Shown here: in pieces, positions 16,351-23,084 of the stretch
How the letters are laid out: the number at the start of each line of letters is the position of its first letter
Numbering within the stretch: position 1 is the first letter of the stretch
Assembly (NCBI GenBank): GCA_035543015.1
Contig: DATKKG010000001.1
Location: forward strand, 1 to 37,501
DNA length: 37,501 nucleotides
Origin: DATKKG01 sp035543015
GTDB lineage: Archaea; Thermoproteota; Nitrososphaeria; Conexivisphaerales; DTJL01
Reading direction: 5' to 3'
Notes under the pieces: generated by a model
Database searches by the model: none
Told to the model about the DNA's origin: nothing
What the model saw: only the letters and a program-made list of their open reading frames with translations
Program-made: the position numbers and the translations under genes

Positions 16351-16464
16351 GTGATCACCTACTACCGGCTCGCCAGGGGTAAGATCGTCGAAGACGAGCC
16401 CATCTCCGCGCCCGACCTGACCCAGATGCTGGCCAGCATGATGCCCGCACAGCCGCACTCCTGA
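16351..16464 (+). pseudogene. C-terminal fragment of a SnoaL-like ester cyclase
   Basis: The 37 codons before the TGA at 16462-16464 read VITYYRLARGKIVEDEPISA and then PDLTQMLASMM. This resembles the last strand and tail of SnoaL-like/ester cyclase domains, where an ..YYRLAxGKIVEx.. strand is typical. The front two thirds of such a domain (about 100 residues) is missing and no start signal is present. It is best read as a truncated remnant. Identification rests on a short pattern, so it is tentative. Confidence 0.45.
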
Positions 16465-16792
16465 GCTTCCTCCATAGGAAGACGCCCGCAGCCGGCCCCT
16501 CGAAGTCCGACTCTGCGTCGTAACCTTCTCTCTTGCTTCCCGGTTCCCCAGGGGGCGCTCCGAGAACTGCAGCCCCCCTCGCAATCCTCTGAGACCCCTC
16601 CTTCCCCGATCCTCAGGCTTCAGCAGCTGGGAGCCGACCGCTGGTCTCTGTGAGGCATGTGGTTTGGCGCGCAGGTCACATCATAGGCGACCACGGAAGA
16701 CACCCCGGTCAGCAACGGGGTGAGACCTGGGGAAGCCCTCAAGCGCTCCCGCTGGGGCCGGCATGAATGAAAAAAGACCTGCGACGTAACTC
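16465..16792. other. Intergenic region
   Basis: No gene was recognised. It contains a six-base hairpin (accccg at 16702-16707 with cggggt at 16716-16721) and, at the right end, the T-tract behind the beta-helix gene. Confidence 0.5.
16770..16775 (-). terminator. T-tract terminator of the beta-helix gene
   Basis: Six consecutive T on the minus strand start 18 bases after the TAG stop at 16793. A pyrimidine run just past a stop codon is the usual archaeal termination signal. Confidence 0.5.
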
Positions 16793-17854
16793 CTAGTTGT
16801 AGAAGACTGGGACAGTCGCGTTGCCCTTCAACGCGAAAATGAAGGTGTTGGTCGCGGCATTGATGAAGACGCCGTAGTAGTTGTTGATGACCGTGTTTCC
16901 AACGATGAAGGTGTTGGTTATGATCGGTTCAGGAGTCTCGCCTGGGAAGGCCTCTGCGACGACCATTATGCCCGTCGGAAGGACTGGTTCAGTCGGAGCG
17001 GGTCCCTCGTAGCCGTTGTAGTCCAAGGTATTGAGCATGATGACCGTCCCCTTGACCACGTCGCCGGGGGCGTTGCTGTGCACAACTATTCCGGGGATCA
17101 GGGCTCCCTGGACGAAGTTGCCGATGACCACGTTGTCGACGGCCTTCGAGAAGGGTGTGTCGGTGGCCACCACGATGCCGCCGACGGCCGGGCCGTAGGT
17201 TGAGACGGTGGAGTAAGTCGCGCCGAGGACGGTGTTGCCCTTGACCAAGTTGCCGATCACGCCCGCGCTATTGTAGCTGGCGACGACGATGCCGCATCCG
17301 AAGAGGTTGTATTCGATGAGGTTGCCCGTGACCAGGTTCCCCTTTCCTGGGAGCGAGGCTCCCGGATTCGGTGCGCCTGGGTTGAAGGCTCCGTCATCGG
17401 CGACTCCGATGCCGCCGTCGGCCGCGTTGTGGGACACGGTGTTGTCCTTGACCACGGAGAAGCTGGTGCCGACCAGCTCAATGGCCTTGTTCTCGGTGAC
17501 CGTGTCATGGGGTGCGACGCCGTTTCCGGCCACAGTGTTGTCCTTGATCACGATGCCAGTGGTGTCCTGCACGAATATCCCGTGATCGTTGGCTCCGGTT
17601 ATGGTGGCCCCCTTGATTGTGACGCCCGTCACGCCTGGGCCGACATATACGCCGACGTCACAGGTCGTGGCATCTATGGTCCCGGTAATCACCTGACCGG
17701 AGGTCGCTACGACCTTCGCCGTGAGACCTGAAGCCCCCGCCGCGGCGCAACCCGGCAGCGCGTAGGAGACGTTGGCTGCTCCGGGTAGAACTGCGAGCAG
17801 GAAGGCTGCTATCAGAGAGATCATGATTATTCGTCTGTTCGACCGCTGATTCAT
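16793..17854 (-). CDS. Secreted NosD-like parallel beta-helix protein
   Basis: A 353-residue protein. It starts with a signal peptide (MNQRSNRR, then a hydrophobic stretch to about residue 32). The rest is built of short repeats of the form G-I/V-x-V-x-x-N-x-V-x-G-N (GIVIKDNTVAGNGV, SVVKDNTVSHNAADGGI, LVTGNLIEYNLFGCGIVV). These are turns of a right-handed beta-helix as in NosD/PbH1 repeat proteins, which often bind or cleave polysaccharides outside the cell. No catalytic residues could be assigned. The frame extends upstream, but the ATG at 17854 is chosen because it starts the signal peptide and a TATA box is 27 bases before it. Confidence 0.88.
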   Translation of the reverse strand: MNQRSNRRIIMISLIAAFLLAVLPGAANVSYALPGCAAAGASGLTAKVVATSGQVITGTIDATTCDVGVYVGPGVTGVTIKGATITGANDHGIFVQDTTGIVIKDNTVAGNGVAPHDTVTENKAIELVGTSFSVVKDNTVSHNAADGGIGVADDGAFNPGAPNPGASLPGKGNLVTGNLIEYNLFGCGIVVASYNSAGVIGNLVKGNTVLGATYSTVSTYGPAVGGIVVATDTPFSKAVDNVVIGNFVQGALIPGIVVHSNAPGDVVKGTVIMLNTLDYNGYEGPAPTEPVLPTGIMVVAEAFPGETPEPIITNTFIVGNTVINNYYGVFINAATNTFIFALKGNATVPVFYN

Positions 17855-17877
17855 TGCGGCCTTTCCTCTGGCTGGGC

Positions 17878-17884
17878 TATATAT
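17878..17884 (-). promoter_or_regulatory. TATA box of the beta-helix gene
   Basis: ATATATA on the minus strand, centred 27 bases before the ATG at 17854; a leaderless transcript is expected. Confidence 0.7.
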
Positions 17885-17894
17885 CCGGTTATGA

Positions 17895-18064
17895 ATAATC
17901 ATGGACGGCCTCTCGTCTTCCCCCAGGGCGATGTGGTGGAGTGTCAGCTGGTACCCATTGACATAGTCGGGACCGGCCACCGTTAGAGCCTCCGCCATGA
18001 CCTTCCTCGCCTCTGCCTCCCTCCCCGCGAAGGCCAGGACGGTGGCGCGCCGGAACCTGCACCA
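17895..18064 (-). pseudogene. TPR-tail remnant downstream of the cNMP-fold gene
   Basis: After the TAG that ends the cNMP-fold gene the same frame continues and reads RRATVLAFAGREAEARKVM and then YVNGYQLTLHHIALGEDE. This looks like the last TPR-type helices of bacterial or archaeal regulators (the family ends in ..ALGExxRAFxWLE..), as seen in the cyclase at 23085. Similarity fades at about 17895. It has no start of its own. It may be the lost C-terminus of the cNMP-fold protein or of another TPR protein. Confidence 0.4.
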
Positions 18065-18076
18065 GACTGGCGATGA

Positions 18077-18619
18077 CTAGTGGTCTGCGTAGTAATCCGC
18101 GTTCTGGTCGAGGTCGAGGCTTCCCTTGCGGTTTGCCAGCTGCCAGCGGATCCTCGTCAGGAGGTTCGGGTGAAGGCGTGTGAGTCCATGAAGGGCCCAC
18201 TGTGTCATGACGAAACAGCGCGTGTCCTTAAGGGCGACGACCTCGGGCGGATAGACCCAGCCGCCGAGGAGGACCGGGCCACCGAAGAAGTCCCCCTTGC
18301 CAAGCTCGGAGATAGGCCGACCTCCCCTCCTCAGCTCGACCTTTCCGTCCAATATGATGTAGAAGGCCACATTCCGGTCATCTTGCGATGCCAACGTCTC
18401 CCTTGCCTTGAACCTCTTCTCCTCGCCCAGCCTGACGACGATCCTGAGCTCGGGCCTCTTGAAACCCGCGAACAAGACCACGGCGCCGAGGTCCTTAACA
18501 AGGCCTTCCGGTTGGGCCCTATCCATCACCAGCCGGCACGACGTATGAGCATTTGAGGTTTCCCCGGACTCCCTGAAGCCGGACGGGCCGCCCACGGTCT
18601 CCCACTGGAGTGACTCCAT
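18077..18619 (-). CDS. Cyclic-nucleotide-binding-fold protein, degenerate
   Basis: A 180-residue protein. Residues about 65-145 form a CAP-like jelly roll: LGEEKRFKARETLASQDDRN, AFYIILDGKVELRRGG, ISELGKGDFFGGPVLLGG, then a helix. In cAMP binders the phosphate-binding cassette holds an Arg-Ser/Thr pair; here the matching stretch is YPPEVVAL without arginine, so cAMP binding is doubtful. No helix-turn-helix follows. The ATG at 18619 lies 45 bases after the collagen-like gene, with AGTAGGT just upstream as a possible ribosome site, so the two are probably co-transcribed. The function is unknown; it may sense another ligand or act as a scaffold. Confidence 0.75.
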   Translation of the reverse strand: MESLQWETVGGPSGFRESGETSNAHTSCRLVMDRAQPEGLVKDLGAVVLFAGFKRPELRIVVRLGEEKRFKARETLASQDDRNVAFYIILDGKVELRRGGRPISELGKGDFFGGPVLLGGWVYPPEVVALKDTRCFVMTQWALHGLTRLHPNLLTRIRWQLANRKGSLDLDQNADYYADH

Positions 18620-18664
18620 GTGACCTACTGAGGCCGTGCGCGGTCCGAAGGTGAGCTCGTGTTC

Positions 18665-19648
18665 CTACTTCTTCATTATGAAGCACAGCTTGTAGTAAGG
18701 AGGAAGCACCCTTGTCTGAACGCCCGAAAAGGCGGGGGCGGTGGCAAGCAGGCCTGCGGCGTCGTGATGATGAGGTTCCGTGCCCGCGATGTGCATGTCG
18801 AACGGGTGCGCATGGTTCCCTGCGGCCACGCTCACCGCTCCCGCGGCGTTGGGGTCCCGGACGGGAAACACTCTCACGGACGCCGTCAGGGAGGGCCCGA
18901 TGATCGGCATGACGTGCTCCCCGAGGGCCCTGTACCGCAGATATGCGCTCGGATCGACCTCGCCTGCGTCCGCCTGCGAGAAGGAGCTCACCGCGCGGGC
19001 GTTGTGGGCGTGAGAGCTCTCATCGGCGGTGGTCCCGGTTATGGCCGGCGCCGAGACAGTGCCCGCGGGGGTGTAGTCAGCGGAACCGCCCGTCCCGCCC
19101 GCTTCCTCCCCATCGGAAACGGACAGGATGAACCTGTCGCGCAGGTCGGGCGTGCCGTTCGTGCCGTCGCAGAGCGCCCAGCCCTCCGGGATGTCGGCGC
19201 GTGGGCCGGACCACATCACGATTATCCCCGGGACCACTGGGCCGGCGGGACCTGGGAGCCCCTGGGCGCCCTGTGGGCCTTGGGGCCCCGGCGAACCATT
19301 ATTCCCCTGGGGACCCTGGGGGCCTGGCGCACCATCTCTACCCGATGGGCCCTGAGGGCCTGATGCTCCGTCTTTGCCATTCATGCCCGGTGGGCCCTGG
19401 GGTCCCGGTGGACCGTCCATGCCTGGCGGGCCCTGAGGGCCTGGCAAGCCATCCACGCCCGGCGGACCCTGGGGCCCTGGCGCTCCGTCTTTGCCATCGT
19501 TCCCGGGCGGACCCTGCGGTCCGACTTCGCCCTGTGGCCCAGGCGGGCCGGGAGGCCCTTGAAACAGCTCAGCCATGGGGGCGCCGCATTTCGGGCAGAT
19601 CCTCGCCCCGATGGGCGTAGTCGCTCCGCAGTTCCAGCACAGAGGCAT
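18665..19648 (-). CDS. Zinc ribbon / collagen-like / tail-collar fusion protein
   Basis: A 327-residue protein of three parts. Residues 4-21 form a zinc ribbon (CWNCG and CPKCG). Residues 31-138 are 36 unbroken Gly-X-Y triplets, organised as 12- or 15-residue units that start GPQGPP or GPQGPQ. Proline is frequent at X and Y, and Lys-Asp and Arg-Asp pairs recur, as in bacterial collagens. The rest resembles a phage tail-collar/short-tail-fibre tip: IPEGWALCDGTNGTPDLRDR and, near the end, paired histidines (NHAHPFDMHI, PHHHD) that could bind metal. There is no signal peptide. The collar tip should trimerise and nucleate the triple helix. It is the first gene before the cNMP-fold gene, and its ATG is 27 bases from a strong TATA box. 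Confidence 0.9.
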   Translation of the reverse strand: MPLCWNCGATTPIGARICPKCGAPMAELFQGPPGPPGPQGEVGPQGPPGNDGKDGAPGPQGPPGVDGLPGPQGPPGMDGPPGPQGPPGMNGKDGASGPQGPSGRDGAPGPQGPQGNNGSPGPQGPQGAQGLPGPAGPVVPGIIVMWSGPRADIPEGWALCDGTNGTPDLRDRFILSVSDGEEAGGTGGSADYTPAGTVSAPAITGTTADESSHAHNARAVSSFSQADAGEVDPSAYLRYRALGEHVMPIIGPSLTASVRVFPVRDPNAAGAVSVAAGNHAHPFDMHIAGTEPHHHDAAGLLATAPAFSGVQTRVLPPYYKLCFIMKK

Positions 19649-19670
19649 TACAAGCGAACATGGGAAAGTC

Positions 19671-19680
19671 GTTATAAAAG
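19671..19680 (-). promoter_or_regulatory. TATA box of the collagen-like gene
   Basis: CTTTTATAAC on the minus strand, centred about 27 bases before the ATG at 19648: a strong archaeal promoter for a leaderless transcript. Confidence 0.75.
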
Positions 19681-19708
19681 CGTTGGCTGCGCCTCTTCGG
19701 AGGTCGAC

Positions 19709-19762
19709 TCCGTATCAGAATCGTTTCAACCAGGTGGAGACCGTATCGAAATCGTGTCACCG
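19709..19762 (+). repeat. Two 23-base direct repeats upstream of the DUF4386 gene
   Basis: Copies at 19709-19731 and 19740-19762 share the pattern ccgtatcNNaatcgtNtcaNc, spaced 31 bases start to start. They lie just before a TATA-like ctatagc near 19768-19774. Position and spacing (about three helical turns) suggest a regulator that binds as a pair on one face of the DNA. They also sit between the divergent collagen-like and DUF4386 promoters. Confidence 0.55.
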
Positions 19763-19811
19763 AACCGCTATAGCCTTACTCCCTGCATACCTTCGCTGTG
19801 AATCAAGAGAA

Positions 19812-20507
19812 ATGACGTCCAACAGAAGGGCCGCTGGGATCGTCGGGGTGCTGTTCATCGTGGCGACGGCCGCGAGCTTGATGAGCGCGCCGTTCCTGGG
19901 ACCCGTCAACTCCTCAGATTACCTTGTCAGCGTCTCGGCAAACCGGGGCCAGGTGGCAACGGCGGTGCTCCTTTCTTTCATCGCCGCGGCCTCATCTGCC
20001 GGCATCGCGATTTCGCTCTATCCGACGCTCAGGGAGCATCACGAAAGCCTCGCGCTTGGAGCGGTCGGTTTCAGGCTAATCGAGGCCGTCTTCCTCATCG
20101 GCAGCGCCATGTGCCTTCTCGTTCTCATAACGTTGAGCCAGGAGTTCGTCAAAGCAGGGGCTCCGGCTTCGTCTTACTTTCAGACCATGGGCGTGCTGGT
20201 CCAGGCAGGTTTCAGCTGGACGGGCAACGTAGGGTCGCTGCTGGCCTTCTGCCTGGGTGCGCTGATGTACTACTACATCTTCTACCGGACAGGGCTCGTC
20301 CCCCGATGGTTGTCGGCCTGGGGCCTTGTCGGAGCCACGATGTGCATGGCGGCGGGACTTCTGGTCATGTTCGGTCTAATTGGCCCCATGTCGACCACTC
20401 AGGTGGTCCTCGCCCTCCCGATAGCCGTCCAGGAGATGGTCCTTGCCGTATGGCTCATGGCCAAGGGGTTCCGTTCGCCTGCGATCGCGTCGGGGAGGAG
20501 CATCTGA
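19812..20507 (+). CDS. DUF4386 membrane protein
   Basis: A 231-residue protein with six membrane helices. It starts TSNRRAAGIVGVLFIVATAA, the typical N-terminal helix of DUF4386, and has SANRGQVATAVLLSFIAAAS and YYYIFYRTGLVPRWLSAWGL, also typical of that family. The function of DUF4386 is unknown. The ATG at 19812 is chosen from the open frame starting at 19575 because the family N-terminus begins there. A TATA-like box about 42 bases upstream leaves a leader of roughly 15 bases. Two direct repeats precede it. Confidence 0.85.
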   Translation: MTSNRRAAGIVGVLFIVATAASLMSAPFLGPVNSSDYLVSVSANRGQVATAVLLSFIAAASSAGIAISLYPTLREHHESLALGAVGFRLIEAVFLIGSAMCLLVLITLSQEFVKAGAPASSYFQTMGVLVQAGFSWTGNVGSLLAFCLGALMYYYIFYRTGLVPRWLSAWGLVGATMCMAAGLLVMFGLIGPMSTTQVVLALPIAVQEMVLAVWLMAKGFRSPAIASGRSI

Positions 20508-20620
20508 GACGTGTCATCTGACGGCTTCCTCGGACGGCTCCAGCGTGCTGCTGGGAGCGACGCCCGCCCGTAGTCGATGAAGACGAACTGTGGCGGCGGG
20601 CCCGAGCCTTTGCCCGCAAC

Positions 20621-20650
20621 ATCAAATAGATGCCCAATCGAATGGGCATC
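20621..20650 (+). promoter_or_regulatory. TATA box and palindrome before the MDR gene
   Basis: The TATA-like atcaaata at 20621-20628 is followed at once by a perfect eight-base inverted repeat: gatgccca at 20629-20636 and tgggcatc at 20643-20650. The expected transcription start is at its right arm. Binding there would block initiation, so this is a likely operator. Confidence 0.55.
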
Positions 20651-20695
20651 AGGCCAGCGAAAGCTGGCTGGGCTTGAACATCCTTGAGGAGCACC

Positions 20696-21667
20696 ATGAG
20701 GGCGATCATCTGCACGAGATATGGGTCACCGGACGTTCTCAAGCTCGAAAAGGTGGAGAAACCCACCCCCAAGGATGACGAGGTGCTGATAAGGGTCCGT
20801 GCGACCACGGTCGCAAGAGGGGACTGCGAGCTGCGAGGCCTCGAGTTTCCTCTATCATTGAAGCTCCTCGTGCGAACGGCATTTGGTTTCAGGGGGCCGA
20901 GAAGGAAGATACTCGGCCAGGAGCTGGCTGGCGAGGTCGAGTCGACAGGAAGAGACGTGAGACAGTTCAAGGAGGGCGACCGGGTCTTCGCCTTCACCGG
21001 TCTTCATCTCGGCGGCTACGCTGAATACGACTGCCTCCCCGAGACAGGGCTCATCGCCACGATGCCTGCCAACATGACGTATGAGGAAGCGGCAGCCGTC
21101 CCGGTCGGAGGACTTCATGCGTGGCACTTCCTTTCTAGAGGGGGCATCCATGGCGGACAGGAGGTGGTGATCGTCGGTGCGGGGGGAAGCATAGGGACCT
21201 TCGCGGTTCAGATCGCCAAGTCGCTGGGGGCGGAGGTGACCGGCGTGGACAGCACCAGGAAACTGGACGTTGTGCGCTCGCTGGGCGCGGACCACGTCTT
21301 CGACTACACAAAGGAGGACTTCACCAGGAGCGGGAAGAAGTACGATGCCATCTTTGACGCTGTGGGGAAGAGCTCGTTCTCACGGTGCATGGGGTCCCTG
21401 AAGGAGGATGGACTCTACCTCCTGGGTAACCCTGGGCTGGCAGACCGGGTTCGGGGGAGATGGGCCTCAGGGAGAAGCAGGAAGAAGGTGATGGCCGGGA
21501 TGACATCATATCGCACTGCGGATCTGGTCTCCCTCAGAGAGCTTATCGAAGCGGGCAAGGTGAAATCGGCCATAGACAGACGCTACGCGTTGGAGCAGAT
21601 ACCTGAAGCGCACAGGTATGTCGATACGGGGCAGAAGACAGGAAATGTGGTCGTGACCGTGGAGTAG
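20696..21667 (+). CDS. MDR-family NAD(P)-dependent oxidoreductase, zinc-free type
   Basis: A 323-residue medium-chain dehydrogenase/reductase. The GroES-like half reads RAIICTRYGSPDVLKLEKVE at the start and ILGQELAGEVESTG near 72-85. The Rossmann half has GAGGSIGTFAVQIAKSLGAE at 161-180 and SLGADHVFDYTKEDF after it. The catalytic zinc cysteine and structural zinc cysteine cluster are absent, which places it with quinone-oxidoreductase-like enzymes that reduce enones or quinones with NADPH. The ATG at 20696 has a gagga ribosome site eight bases upstream; a TTG at 20684 is less likely. The palindrome upstream may regulate it. Confidence 0.88.
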   Translation: MRAIICTRYGSPDVLKLEKVEKPTPKDDEVLIRVRATTVARGDCELRGLEFPLSLKLLVRTAFGFRGPRRKILGQELAGEVESTGRDVRQFKEGDRVFAFTGLHLGGYAEYDCLPETGLIATMPANMTYEEAAAVPVGGLHAWHFLSRGGIHGGQEVVIVGAGGSIGTFAVQIAKSLGAEVTGVDSTRKLDVVRSLGADHVFDYTKEDFTRSGKKYDAIFDAVGKSSFSRCMGSLKEDGLYLLGNPGLADRVRGRWASGRSRKKVMAGMTSYRTADLVSLRELIEAGKVKSAIDRRYALEQIPEAHRYVDTGQKTGNVVVTVE

Positions 21668-21730
21668 GGAACCTGATTCCCCTCTCCGAGCTTGCGTGAC
21701 TGATGGCAGACGGAAGACGTCAGCCCATCA

Positions 21731-22633
21731 TCACAGGCCCACGTCCGCGTCTGGACCCAAGGGTGCGCGAACCGCTCCATTTGCTAGGGTGGCTGCCCAA
21801 CGGAGGCCTAGAATCAGAAACCGGCGAACACCTTGAAGTGATGAGCGTACAGGAGAAGGGTCGGCTTGTCCCGACCTCTCCTCGGAAAGCCGATGCCAGT
21901 GCGAATACTCCTCCAGCCTGCCCTGGGCCGCCTGGATCGCGGGCTCGTCTCCTCCCGGACCCCGAAGCGCATAGGCCACGACGACGGCCAACAGCGCTCC
22001 GGCGATCGGACCCACGACGTAGATCCAGTAGTTGGAGAAGTTCAGGAGCAGGATGTCCGGCCCAAAGGACCGGGCAGGGTTCATCGATGCGCCGCTTATC
22101 GGGCTCCCCCATAGGCCCGCGAGGGCGACGTATCCACCCACGGCCAGGGCGGACAGTGAACCCACGTTCTGCGCCCTGGATGCCGTCCCGAGGATCGTGC
22201 TCACGAGCCCCAGCGTCAGCACGATCTCCATCATCATCGCTTGGGCGCCCGAGATCCCCGGCCCTGGCTCGGTCGCCCCCAGCATCCCCGCGTTGCCGAA
22301 CATCAGCCAAAGGAACAGGCATGCTATGGTCGCGCCGAAAAGCTGGGCGGCGATGTACCCCGGAACCCTCTTCCACGGAAAGTCGCCTCGCGCTGCGAAG
22401 CCGATGCTGACGGCCGGGTTGAGGTGAGCGCCGGAGACCGCACCCATGAATAGGATTATCGCCATCACCATGAGGCCTGGCGCGACGACGGCCGCGACGC
22501 GTCCGACCGCCCCCTGGCTCACCGAGTTCACGGCATCCGCCCCTGCGGCCACAACGACGAGCAGGAATGTACCGAAGAACTCGCCGAACAGCCTCCGCAG
22601 TTCGATCCGGAGAGCATGGGACCGTTTTGCCAT
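21731..22633 (-). CDS. Aquaporin / MIP-family channel
   Basis: A 300-residue protein with six membrane helices and both half-helix motifs: SGAHLNPAVS (NPA at 72-74) and SGASMNPARSFGP (NPA at 185-187, with the selectivity arginine at 188). It should conduct water and possibly glycerol or other small neutral solutes across the plasma membrane. The MIP fold ends by about residue 225. The last 75 residues are an unusual hydrophilic then mixed tail, longer than in most archaeal aquaporins. The ATG at 22633 is chosen because the frame upstream (from 22711) has no family similarity. A TATA-like box at 22661-22673 lies about 35 bases away. Confidence 0.93.
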   Translation of the reverse strand: MAKRSHALRIELRRLFGEFFGTFLLVVVAAGADAVNSVSQGAVGRVAAVVAPGLMVMAIILFMGAVSGAHLNPAVSIGFAARGDFPWKRVPGYIAAQLFGATIACLFLWLMFGNAGMLGATEPGPGISGAQAMMMEIVLTLGLVSTILGTASRAQNVGSLSALAVGGYVALAGLWGSPISGASMNPARSFGPDILLLNFSNYWIYVVGPIAGALLAVVVAYALRGPGGDEPAIQAAQGRLEEYSHWHRLSEERSGQADPSPVRSSLQGVRRFLILGLRWAATLANGAVRAPLGPDADVGL

Positions 22634-23084
22634 GTGTGTTCCTGCATTCACGTCGACGCCTGAAGTATTTGAACAGGACGCATCATCGAGGTGCCGGCCG
22701 GGGGACGCCATCGCCCACTATGGCCTAGAACGACAGTTCAATTACACGACCCCTGAATCCAACAGGTTCCTCTGGAACTGCTCCGACCTTCGCTGCTACC
22801 GGGCTTCCCTCCTCTGTCATTGACGGCGGCCGCACGCTTTCCTTGCTCTGGAGGCCACTCGACCAAGGCCAGGTCTGCCTTGCCCCTGCCCTCCACGAGA
22901 GAGGTGCTCAGATCGCTCAAGCTACAGGTCGGGCAGGCTCAAGGACCAGAGCGAATCCGCTCGAAGGAACCAAGGTTCCTCCAATCGGTCTCCAGCACCC
23001 TCAAGCCCACCTCCTGAGGCCAGACATAATGGGCCGAGCCTAGCTTCTGCAAACGGTTTTATCTTCGGGTGAACTCGAACTTGC
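22634..23084. other. Intergenic region between divergent genes
   Basis: It holds the aquaporin promoter (TATA-like sequence 22661-22673, minus strand) and the cyclase promoter (23057-23063, plus strand). Short open frames exist on both strands in the roughly 380 bases between, but none has a supported start or recognisable product. Confidence 0.5.
23057..23063 (+). promoter_or_regulatory. TATA box of the cyclase gene
   Basis: The sequence ttttatc is centred 25 bases before the ATG at 23085; a leaderless transcript is expected. Confidence 0.6.

Noticed and set aside
18665..19620. Plus-strand frames opposite the collagen-like gene and its repetitive DNA as a CRISPR or tandem-repeat locus
   Set aside because: The DNA periodicity is explained by Gly-X-Y codons; there are no identical repeats with unique spacers.
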